This document shows positions 1-4,950 of a stretch of 7,473 nt of DNA, piece by piece; within the stretch, counting starts at the first letter, position 1; each line of letters starts with the position of its first letter. Under the pieces are notes generated by a model. The model saw only the letters and a program-made list of their open reading frames with translations. It had not been told where the DNA came from and ran no database searches. This DNA comes from Methylococcaceae bacterium UBA4132 (GTDB taxonomy: Bacteria; Pseudomonadota; Gammaproteobacteria; Methylococcales; Methylomonadaceae), in assembly GCA_002380945.1 (NCBI GenBank), contig DFWO01000162.1, positions 1-7,473 of the forward strand, in the 5' to 3' direction. The position numbers and the translations under genes were made by a program.

Positions 1-33
1 TAGTAATTTACCGCTGATTAGTGCATCTATCAT
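1..33 (-). CDS. Partial CDS, probable single-stranded DNA-binding protein (N-terminus only)
   Basis: Only the first 11 codons are inside the window (MIDALISGKLL, ATG at 33-31); the gene continues off the left edge. A GAGG Shine-Dalgarno sits about 5 bases before the ATG. The opening MIDxLISGKL resembles, from memory, short SSB-like proteins of phages and islands, which bind ssDNA exposed during replication. Its position directly downstream of a zinc-finger/Toprim/DUF3987 replication operon and an iteron array fits that role. Eleven residues cannot prove the family, so the function is an inference; that a translated gene starts here is better supported by the SD and frame. Confidence 0.42.
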   Translation of the reverse strand, partial: MIDALISGKLL

Positions 34-75
34 GTTCGCCTCAATGTTTACTGGTTACTGGTTTGAATGCGGTCT

Positions 76-120
76 TTAGTTTGCCGCCAATAGTTCCATA
101 TTGTCATTCTCATTTTTCAT
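76..120 (-). CDS. Possible 14-residue mini-ORF or leader peptide
   Basis: ATG at 120-118 reads MKNENDNMELLAAN and stops with TAA at 78-76. An AAAGGA Shine-Dalgarno lies about 8 bases upstream, as good as those of the real genes here. It ends about 42 bases before the start of the SSB-like gene on the same strand, so it could be a leader peptide or a tiny acidic protein of the operon. No family is recognisable at this length, and chance cannot be excluded. Confidence 0.25.
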   Translation of the reverse strand: MKNENDNMELLAAN

Positions 121-178
121 GTTGGTGTTCCTTTGGGTTTTATCTCTGTTAATTTCAGGTTTAAAAATGCCTTACCCT

Positions 179-247
179 CTAAGTGTCTAAAGTGTTTAAA
201 GTATCTAAAGGGTGGGTTTAGGGGGTTTAGATACTTTAGACACTTAG
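179..247. repeat. 9-bp iteron array in inverted arrangement, candidate replication origin
   Basis: Three 9-bp units stand head to tail: GTGTCTAAA (183-191), GTGTTTAAA (192-200) and GTATCTAAA (201-209). After a 16-base G-rich spacer (210-225) come two units in reverse orientation: TTTAGATAC (226-234) and TTTAGACAC (235-243). The outer arms 179-193 and 233-247 are perfect 15-bp inverted repeats; an alternative 13-bp pairing is 197-209 with 226-238. The array lies just downstream of the Toprim/DUF3987 stop codon. Iterons beside a replication gene are typical of replication-initiator binding sites in plasmids and satellites, so an origin is the favoured inference. A long hairpin acting as terminator or RNA-processing site is the alternative, but no T-tract follows it on either strand. 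Confidence 0.7.
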
Positions 248-261
248 GTGTAGGCGTGTTT

Positions 262-2412
262 TTAATTAAAAAATGGGTTGATGTGATATTCAGGCAATGG
301 CGGTCTACCTGTTAATGGTTTTGGTTTTCGTTGCATCATTAACCAGTTTTCATCTACCAAGATGTTACAAGCCGCTTCTACCTCTAGCTTATCGCTTAAT
401 CCATGCCAGTGATTTTTATAAACATCTTTGATGGTAAAAGGATTAGACAAAGCCTTTGCTTTCACCTTTTCAGCTAATCGCACTGCCGCCGCGTGTTCTG
501 GACTTTCAACAAAGGCATAAATCCGCCGCGCGTGGGTTTCCAGATAATCGCACCACTGAACGACTAACCGCGCCGCCTTTGCTGATACATTGCCGCTTGC
601 TTTGTCGTCCGCTATGTCGATACAGTGAAAAATCAGGGCTAGGCTAGGCATAAGTGAGCGATACTTGCCTAGGTGTTCCAGCATTAAAGGATTGCCTTCT
701 TGCTTGATTTTTACAGTCTGTAATTCAGTTAGCCATTGATTGAATATCAATTGAGCATCATCGGTAAAACGAAAATAAGGGCGGTCGTCATGTTCACCTT
801 GCACCGCGTCATATTGGATAAAATCCATTTCTGCTAAGGCTTGCATGATGCTGTAGGCGCGTTCTTTTTCAGCTTTGTTGGGTTTGGTGTCGATTAACTG
901 CCAGTCGCTCAATTCATCGGGATAAACCGCAAGCTGTAGGCGTTGCACTAAGCCATCATTGCCGCCTTTCATTGCCTGATACAGATAACGGTTTAATTTA
1001 TCGGGTTGAATGCCGCCCAATAGACTAATACAAACATTTTTAGCTTCGGTTAATCCGCGCCCTATCTTAAAGTCAGTGTATGAACCGTTACCGTTCCATG
1101 CTTCTAAAAAATAGGCACGTTCATCGGCTTTGTCGTCTCTGTCCCAACTCGCTAACAATCCCATGAGTTCATCACGAAAAACAAAAATGCCGCGTGGGTT
1201 TTGATTCTGCAAAACCGTCATGGATTGAATGCTGGTTTCATTAGATTTGAATAGCCGCCGTGTCGGTTCGGGTTCTGCGCTTTGCATCAATTCTGCATAT
1301 TCAGCTTTTAATGATTGAATATCGCCGCCTGTCTTGGTGGTCTTGGCTAACTTACCCTTAATGTCGTCTATTGCCGCTTTACCTACCATTGCATCAAAAT
1401 CACTGCCTATCTTTTCACGTTCAAACCGTTCGCCATAGTCCGCCTGTAGGCGGTCAAGTAACTGCATAGGTTCCTTCATACTGGGACTTTTCAGCATTAC
1501 CGAGGGTCTGCCAACACACGCACCCCATAGGTTACAGATAACCTCCCAATTATCCCGCTGCTTGGGTCTCATGCCGCACCCAGCCCCGATGAGTGAGCTA
1601 AAAACAGTCATGAGGGTAATAACGGCAAAATCGGGCGGGGTTTGCATTCGGTAAGCATTATCCGCAATCCATGCCCTGAACTGTTCGGGTATCAATTCAA
1701 CGGCTAACGACTGCACGGGGGGCATAGTGGTTGTTATTTCATTGGGTAACTGCCAAGTGTCTAAAGGGGGATTAATCAGTTTAGACAGTTCATAGTTAGG
1801 CGTTTTTGCGTTCTTTAATTCTGCCCGTAAATTATCCTTTAGCGATTCATGCAGGTGTTCGGCAATCGGTGCGTAACCGTCCCAATCATCACAAAACGAC
1901 TGCACCCAATCGACAATATCGCCACCATCGGGCAAGCCATCAAGCGTTAATAGTTTTACATCGGGCGGCGATTGTAAAGCCGATAACGCGCCATAAACCG
2001 CCTCCGCATAGTGTTCACCCGCCTTGTCATTATCTGGCAAAATAAACACTGTTTTATAGCCGTTTAACGGTGTCCAATCGGCTTTGTCTGCATTATTAGA
2101 ACCGCCTAACGATGTGACTGCACATAAGCCAATGCCTTGCAAAGCCGCCGCGCATTTTTCACCCTCAACGATAAAAACAGCTTTATCTTTTGGGTGGTTT
2201 GCCAGTCGGTACAAATTGAACAAAGGGCGCGGGGTTAAATCAATGCCAGACAAAAGCCCGCCGTTACCATCGGATTTAAAAAAGGGGATAACGTCCTTTT
2301 TACCGTCCCCGTCCTGATACCGTGCAACCGCGCCCAATAGTTCACCATCGGTGCTTTCATAGCTCCACGCATGAATTAATGGCTTATCATTGAATGATGG
2401 GGGAACTCTCAT
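262..2412 (-). CDS. Toprim plus DUF3987 primase/helicase-like replication protein, 716 aa
   Basis: This is probably the main replication enzyme of the element, acting in the cytoplasm on the element's origin. Numbering from the ATG at 2412, residues 77-130 form a Toprim-like fold: the hydrophobic strand ending in EGEK (83-86) supplies the catalytic Glu, and FILPDNDKAG supplies the D-x-D pair (127-129). Residues from about 230 to 600 look like DUF3987: a GRPSVMLKSPS motif (301-311) where a P-loop belongs, a Walker-B-like FVFRDEL (410-416), and SLLGGIQPDKL (466-476). I chose the ATG at 2412 because it gives an ATGA overlap with the upstream zinc-finger gene and has GGGGGCT just before it; an in-frame TTG at 2424 is less likely. 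The primase zinc ribbon is on that separate upstream protein. The coding DNA contains an iteron-like pair at 1757-1788. Exact biochemical activity (primase, helicase or both) is inferred. Confidence 0.85.
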   Translation of the reverse strand: MRVPPSFNDKPLIHAWSYESTDGELLGAVARYQDGDGKKDVIPFFKSDGNGGLLSGIDLTPRPLFNLYRLANHPKDKAVFIVEGEKCAAALQGIGLCAVTSLGGSNNADKADWTPLNGYKTVFILPDNDKAGEHYAEAVYGALSALQSPPDVKLLTLDGLPDGGDIVDWVQSFCDDWDGYAPIAEHLHESLKDNLRAELKNAKTPNYELSKLINPPLDTWQLPNEITTTMPPVQSLAVELIPEQFRAWIADNAYRMQTPPDFAVITLMTVFSSLIGAGCGMRPKQRDNWEVICNLWGACVGRPSVMLKSPSMKEPMQLLDRLQADYGERFEREKIGSDFDAMVGKAAIDDIKGKLAKTTKTGGDIQSLKAEYAELMQSAEPEPTRRLFKSNETSIQSMTVLQNQNPRGIFVFRDELMGLLASWDRDDKADERAYFLEAWNGNGSYTDFKIGRGLTEAKNVCISLLGGIQPDKLNRYLYQAMKGGNDGLVQRLQLAVYPDELSDWQLIDTKPNKAEKERAYSIMQALAEMDFIQYDAVQGEHDDRPYFRFTDDAQLIFNQWLTELQTVKIKQEGNPLMLEHLGKYRSLMPSLALIFHCIDIADDKASGNVSAKAARLVVQWCDYLETHARRIYAFVESPEHAAAVRLAEKVKAKALSNPFTIKDVYKNHWHGLSDKLEVEAACNILVDENWLMMQRKPKPLTGRPPLPEYHINPFFN
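1757..1788. repeat. Second iteron-like inverted pair inside the replication gene
   Basis: GTGTCTAAA at 1757-1765, identical to the first unit of the 179-247 array, is followed by GGGGG, 9 more bases, and TTTAGACAG (1780-1788), which matches the inverted unit TTTAGACAC at 8 of 9 positions. The geometry (two convergent units, G-run in the spacer, 14-base spacing) mimics the main array with its 16-base G-rich spacer. The stretch encodes an ordinary part of the protein (around SKLINPPLDTW), so it may be a secondary binding site or a coincidence. Confidence 0.4.
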
Positions 2413-2708
2413 GATAGCCCCCAATCATTCGCAATTTTGGTTAAGGCTTCATAGAACGTAAGACCATACAACGCCATGACAAAGGCGAAAATATCACCGC
2501 CTGCCATGCCACACGCAAAGCATTTAAACGCGCCAGTTTCGAGATTTACCCGAAAACTGCCCGCGTTGCGGTCGTCATGAAAAGGGCATAATCCCCCGTC
2601 GTTCCAGACATGTCTTACCAGTGGCGCGTGTGGCAATTCGTGACGATAAAAATCGAGCGGATTTATTGCGTTTTTAACGGTGTCAGCGTTAAGTTTTGGT
2701 TTACTCAT
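2409..2708 (-). CDS. CHC2-type (DnaG-like) zinc-finger protein, 99 aa
   Basis: This small protein is essentially a stand-alone primase zinc ribbon. Cys41-Pro-Phe-His44 and Cys63-Phe-Ala-Cys66 form the CxxH...CxxC metal site, inside the typical DnaG context (CPFHDDRNAGSF, then FKCFACGMAGGDIFAFV). In DnaG this domain recognises the template initiation site; here it likely works in trans with the Toprim/DUF3987 protein encoded next. Residues 72-97 (IFAFVMALYGLTFYEALTKI) match the helical tail that normally follows the ribbon. Start ATG at 2708-2706 overlaps the stop of the upstream HTH gene (ATGA), and its own TGA (2411-2409) overlaps the next ATG, so the three genes should be translationally coupled. 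Whole primases fuse this domain to Toprim; here they are split. Confidence 0.88.
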   Translation of the reverse strand: MSKPKLNADTVKNAINPLDFYRHELPHAPLVRHVWNDGGLCPFHDDRNAGSFRVNLETGAFKCFACGMAGGDIFAFVMALYGLTFYEALTKIANDWGLS

Positions 2709-2968
2709 GACTGCACCGCCATTAATAACACATAGCGGGCGATGCGATGCTGTCCTTTGCCGCTATCTTCAATAGTCCAGTGCGTCATAATGTTATAGCC
2801 CTGTTTTCGTAACTCTAAAACCCGCGCGGCTGGACTCATAATGTCTAGTTCTTTTCGTGCTTGCAATGTGGTTATTGATTCACTGCGTAACCAGTCTAAA
2901 ATTTGTTCGCGTTGTGTCTCAGCGTCTTGATAGTACTTGCCATTTTGATTTAGTTTTAATTCGTTCAT
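2705..2968 (-). CDS. Helix-turn-helix protein (HTH_39-like), 87 aa
   Basis: Residues 19-80 match what I know of the small phage HTH_39 (PF14090) type: QREQILDWLRSESITTLQARKELDI followed by SPAARVLELRKQGYNI, a winged-helix pattern in which the SPAARVLELRKQG segment is the likely recognition helix and THWTIEDSGKGQHRIARYVL the wing. In phages and islands such proteins sit next to replication genes and probably regulate transcription or assist initiation. The ATG at 2968 has AAGGA about 9 bases upstream. It is first in the replication operon (HTH, CHC2, Toprim-DUF3987), and its upstream region holds a nested dyad at 3006-3042 that could be its own operator; that last point is inference. Confidence 0.8.
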   Translation of the reverse strand: MNELKLNQNGKYYQDAETQREQILDWLRSESITTLQARKELDIMSPAARVLELRKQGYNIMTHWTIEDSGKGQHRIARYVLLMAVQS

Positions 2969-2994
2969 GCTTAAACGTCCTTGTTAGCCATGAT

Positions 2995-3042
2995 TTAACG
3001 TGCCATGCAAAACAGCGTATAATTACGCCTGCCAGTTTTGCA
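2995..3042 (+). promoter_or_regulatory. Plus-strand sigma70-like promoter inside a nested dyad (candidate operator)
   Basis: On the plus strand TTAACG (2995-3000), 17 bases, then a perfect TATAAT (3018-3023) form a good promoter pointing toward the terminator at 3054-3093. The -10 lies in a palindrome GCGTA-TAAT-TACGC (3015-3028), itself enclosed by the perfect arms TGCAAAAC (3006-3013) and GTTTTGCA (3035-3042). The minus-strand replication operon starting at 2968 must also be served from near here, and the AT-rich centre of the palindrome could give overlapping divergent promoters, although I see no clean minus-strand -35. A repressor binding the dyad would affect both directions. Confidence 0.45.
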
Positions 3043-3093
3043 GAATAAAACACGCCTCACAGCTAACTTAAAATTACTGTGAGGCTTTTTTTT
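3030..3093 (+). ncRNA. Candidate ~64-nt small RNA
   Basis: A plus-strand transcript starting about 7 bases after the TATAAT at 3018-3023 would run only to the hairpin and eight Ts at 3054-3093. It could form a small 5' hairpin (CTGC 3029-3032 with GCAG 3040-3043), a single-stranded A-rich linker, and the 9-bp terminator hairpin ending in U8. No ORF of any use fits in it. A promoter and an intrinsic terminator this close together, on the strand opposite all neighbouring genes, is the usual signature of a small regulatory RNA. Sequence alone cannot show that it is transcribed. Confidence 0.35.
3054..3093 (+). terminator. Rho-independent terminator, probably bidirectional
   Basis: GCCTCACAG (3054-3062) and CTGTGAGGC (3077-3085) form a perfect 9-bp stem with a 14-base loop, followed on the plus strand by eight Ts (3086-3093). 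On the minus strand the stem is preceded by the A-tract and followed by GTGTTTTATT, a weaker U-tract, and it begins right after the TAA of the 124-residue gene. It can therefore end both a plus-strand transcript from 3030 and the minus-strand transcript of the xis-like pair. Confidence 0.85.
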
Positions 3094-3466
3094 ACTTGTC
3101 GTTTTCGCGCCGTTTGTCTTCATTACGGACTTTGGCATTGTGTGCAAGTGACTCCAAGCCGCGAATAACATCAAGTTGATGTGCGATTGACCACATCAGC
3201 CCAGATACTTCGTCACTATGGCTAAAGTTTCCAGCATTTTTGTCGGTTGCAACTAAACCAGCTATCCCAGCAACAACCGTGTGTAAATTATCAATTTCAC
3301 AATAGACTGTTTCGGTTGCCCCTGTAGACAGCCAGTCGAGTTCATCACTGGTTAGGTTGTCAGCCGCTTTTTCTAATAGCAGGCTCAAAATCTTTGAAAT
3401 GTAGGGAATGCCTAAACGTGGCGCGGTGGTTGGCTCTTGTTCGGCTTGGTTGGTGGTAGCGTTCAT
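3092..3466 (-). CDS. Unknown small soluble protein, 124 aa
   Basis: I do not recognise a family. The protein is acidic and predicted mostly helical, with a Thr/Glu/Pro-rich start (residues 1-17), a segment 20-50 (IPYISKILSLLLEKAADNLTS) that could be an amphipathic helix, a central run rich in small hydrophobics (63-74), and a charged tail ending EDKRRENDK. There is no signal peptide, membrane segment or cysteine pair. The ATG at 3466 overlaps the stop of the excisionase-like gene (ATGA) and has AGAGGTG just upstream, so the two genes form one coupled unit. The stop lies against the terminator hairpin. Position between the Xis-like and replication genes suggests an element-specific regulatory or accessory role, which is a guess from context only. 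Confidence 0.75.
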   Translation of the reverse strand: MNATTNQAEQEPTTAPRLGIPYISKILSLLLEKAADNLTSDELDWLSTGATETVYCEIDNLHTVVAGIAGLVATDKNAGNFSHSDEVSGLMWSIAHQLDVIRGLESLAHNAKVRNEDKRRENDK

Positions 3467-3666
3467 GCCGCACCTCTTTGATTTTGCGCTTCAATCCAGT
3501 CCATGAATTTAGCATCATCAATTAGCACTTTACGCCCGACACGCTTAACCGCGCCACTTTTGGCTAAGCCGTTCCTGTGCTCGTTAAAAATAAAGGCGCG
3601 TAGGCTGTTTTCAGTGAACGCGGGTTGTTTTTCTGAAAATTGTCTAACAGTCGATAAAGCTGACAT
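3463..3666 (-). CDS. Excisionase/AlpA-like HTH DNA-binding protein, 67 aa
   Basis: The sequence follows the pattern of small MerR-fold excisionase-like proteins of islands: VRQFSEKQPAFTENSLRAFIF (helix-turn-helix, residues 7-27), then RNGLAKSGAVKRVGRKVLIDDAKFMDWIEAQ, where the Gly-Arg-Lys-Val-Leu-Ile hairpin is the wing and the end a helix. Such proteins bend DNA at att sites to favour excision and can also regulate transcription of the element. The ATG at 3666 is chosen because GGAG lies 8 bases before it; an upstream in-frame TTG at 3723 would run through the structured leader and has no SD. Stop and next start overlap (ATGA). Its leader can hide the SD in an 11-bp stem (3670-3746). Confidence 0.8.
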   Translation of the reverse strand: MSALSTVRQFSEKQPAFTENSLRAFIFNEHRNGLAKSGAVKRVGRKVLIDDAKFMDWIEAQNQRGAA

Positions 3667-3669
3667 TTT

Positions 3670-3746
3670 AATAACTCCAAAAAAGAAAGATTCTTTTCCC
3701 GTTTTTGCGGGTGTTTTCTGCAAGGATTAGCTTGCTTGGAGTTATT
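3670..3746 (-). promoter_or_regulatory. Folded mRNA leader that can sequester the xis-like gene's Shine-Dalgarno
   Basis: On the minus strand AATAACTCCAA (3746-3736) is perfectly complementary to TTGGAGTTATT (3680-3670), which contains the GGAG of the 67-residue gene. Between these arms lie three small hairpins: GCAAG/CTTGC (3735-3720, 6-base loop), CCCG/CGGG (3711-3698) and AAAAGA/TCTTTT (3697-3681, 5-base loop). The first and last abut the outer stem directly, giving a compact four-way junction. This would block translation unless a protein, RNA, metabolite or ribosome opens it. At DNA level the 11-bp arms could instead be a protein-binding inverted repeat. Confidence 0.5.
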
Positions 3747-3773
3747 TTGTGGTGTTTTTTTTTGATAAAAAAT

Positions 3774-3874
3774 TAGGGAATTGACTTTCCCCTATATTTT
3801 GCGATTTCCCCTATATTTAGAACCGCATAGTTACTGGCAATCAAAAAAAAGAATTTTCATTCCCCCTATATTTT
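3774..3874 (-). promoter_or_regulatory. Operator-like CCCCTATATTT boxes around a possible promoter for the xis-like operon
   Basis: The plus-strand box CCCCTATATTT recurs at 3789-3799, 3808-3818 and 3863-3873; the first two start 19 bases apart and the third overlaps the stop region of the 358-residue gene. An inverted half box TAGGGAA (3774-3780) faces the first copy. On the minus strand TTGCCA (3840-3835) precedes an AT-rich -10-like stretch (TAAATATA) that falls within the second box. The boxes would then bracket a promoter reading into the leader at 3746. Repressor operators are the favoured reading; iterons are an alternative. Confidence 0.45.
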
Positions 3875-4950
3875 CACGCATTTTTAGGTCGCCCTCCTTT
3901 CAAATTTATATCGTTCTCTTTGCTGTACCGTTGCCAAAATTCACGCCTGAAAGTAGAAAACTCAATATTCCATGTTTCGCTATCAAATAATTTTACTTGC
4001 TCAAAAGTCACTTTAAGCTTTACAGCTTTTATATTAAAATTTATTGAATATCTCCAATTATCAAAACTGGTTTTATATTTCTCATATTGTTTTAATATTG
4101 GTTCATCATCGGTTTTAATATCGTCACTATGATAAACAATATCTGCTTTTGTAAATTTGGTTCGTTCAATAACATGCCAATATCTTTTATATGTTTCGTC
4201 TCTATCATCATTACTTCTATAATAAAAATTAACATGCTCAGCCGTCACATGCCCTAATGTTTCTAAGATTTCACTATCCCATTCTGATAATGTAACGATT
4301 TGGCTATGAGATGATGATTTTGCTAAAAACTCAGCATGTATTTTTTCATCTTTAGTCGTTGCTACTGACATTTTACCGAAGTAATAAACACTTGTTACAC
4401 GGCTATAATTAGAGGGTGTATGTGATTCTATGAAAGTAAATACATGGCTTTCGTTAGAGTCATTACTTGGCGGTGTTGATACTGGTTTATCATCGGTTTT
4501 AATATCATCCTGACTATTAGCCGCGCTTATTTTTTCAATATCGGTTTTTAATATCAAGGGCTTAATACTATTTCTAAATCTCTCAATATCTTTAAATGTT
4601 ATTCTCAAGTCATCAACTGTTACATCCGAATGAACAAAAAACATTTCTTTAGTATTATGAGAGAAAACAACTTCTGTTCGCGCCTTTCCTTTTGCATCAA
4701 GTTCAAACAATGTTCTAGGCGGTAATACATAAACTCCGTATAAATCCACATAAGCATCATCGCTTCCCATTTCTTCAAATGACAAATCAGAGGCTTTAAT
4801 GGGTGAATATCCACGACATAAAAGCGGGGTGCTAATTATTAAATAGCCGTAAGCACCTAAACGCAATAAATCACGAACTGTAACATCAGCAATCCCATTA
4901 CGTTCAAGCCATAAAACCGCCTCATCAAGTGTTACAGGCAGGAAGCTCAT
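3874..4950 (-). CDS. Unknown protein with HTH-like N-terminus, 358 aa
   Basis: I cannot assign a family with confidence. The opening FLPVTLDEAVLWLERNGIADVTVRDLLRLGAYGYLIIS (residues 3-40) resembles the start of island/phage proteins in which a short helical, HTH-like unit precedes variable parts, so DNA binding is a possibility. Residues 140-170 are a Ser/Asp/Asn-rich linker. The nine-residue motif DDIKTDDxP occurs twice (148-156 and 276-284). The C-terminus is basic and ends GGRPKNA, common in phage regulators. No membrane segment or signal peptide is visible. The ATG at 4950 overlaps the integrase stop as TGATG with GGGGGTG upstream; an in-frame GTG at 4953 is an alternative giving one more residue. 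The DNA is visibly more AT-rich than the integrase and replication genes, suggesting separate ancestry. Coupling to the integrase suggests a role in recombination or its control. Confidence 0.7.
   Translation of the reverse strand: MSFLPVTLDEAVLWLERNGIADVTVRDLLRLGAYGYLIISTPLLCRGYSPIKASDLSFEEMGSDDAYVDLYGVYVLPPRTLFELDAKGKARTEVVFSHNTKEMFFVHSDVTVDDLRITFKDIERFRNSIKPLILKTDIEKISAANSQDDIKTDDKPVSTPPSNDSNESHVFTFIESHTPSNYSRVTSVYYFGKMSVATTKDEKIHAEFLAKSSSHSQIVTLSEWDSEILETLGHVTAEHVNFYYRSNDDRDETYKRYWHVIERTKFTKADIVYHSDDIKTDDEPILKQYEKYKTSFDNWRYSINFNIKAVKLKVTFEQVKLFDSETWNIEFSTFRREFWQRYSKENDINLKGGRPKNA
4099..4509. repeat. Pair of 27-bp direct repeats inside the 358-residue gene
   Basis: Positions 4099-4125 and 4483-4509 agree at 25 of 27 bases (shared core ATCATCGGTTTTAATATC) and lie 384 bp apart, exactly 128 codons, so both encode the same peptide motif DDIKTDDxP in frame. 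A shorter related stretch (ATCGGTTTTTAATATC) occurs near 4540-4555. The near identity at nucleotide level suggests recent duplication or conversion, or a DNA-binding site retained in the coding sequence. Confidence 0.6.

Noticed and set aside
133..315. Plus-strand ORF of 60 codons with a KCLKCLKYLK-like repeat
   Set aside because: The peptide repeat is the shadow of the 9-bp iterons; there is no ribosome binding site and the frame runs into the opposite-strand replication gene.
249..1452. Octamer TGTAGGCG four times on the same strand (249, 852, 935, 1445)
   Set aside because: Two of the coding copies encode Arg-Leu-Gln and a third is also coding, with irregular spacing; no sign of a shared regulatory function.
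1656..1664. DnaA-box-like TTATCCGCA
   Set aside because: One mismatch, single copy, inside a coding region and far from the iteron array.
2413..2424. Upstream TTG start for the Toprim/DUF3987 gene
   Set aside because: The ATG at 2412 has a better-placed G-rich Shine-Dalgarno and gives the ATGA overlap seen at the other junctions of the operon.
3667..3723. TTG start adding 19 residues to the xis-like protein
   Set aside because: No Shine-Dalgarno precedes it, the extra peptide is unlike the family, and the stretch is better explained as a folded leader; the ATG at 3666 has GGAG at proper spacing.
3774..3874. CRISPR-like array
   Set aside because: The repeats are 11 bases, only three copies, with unequal spacing (19 and 55 bases) and no cas genes nearby.
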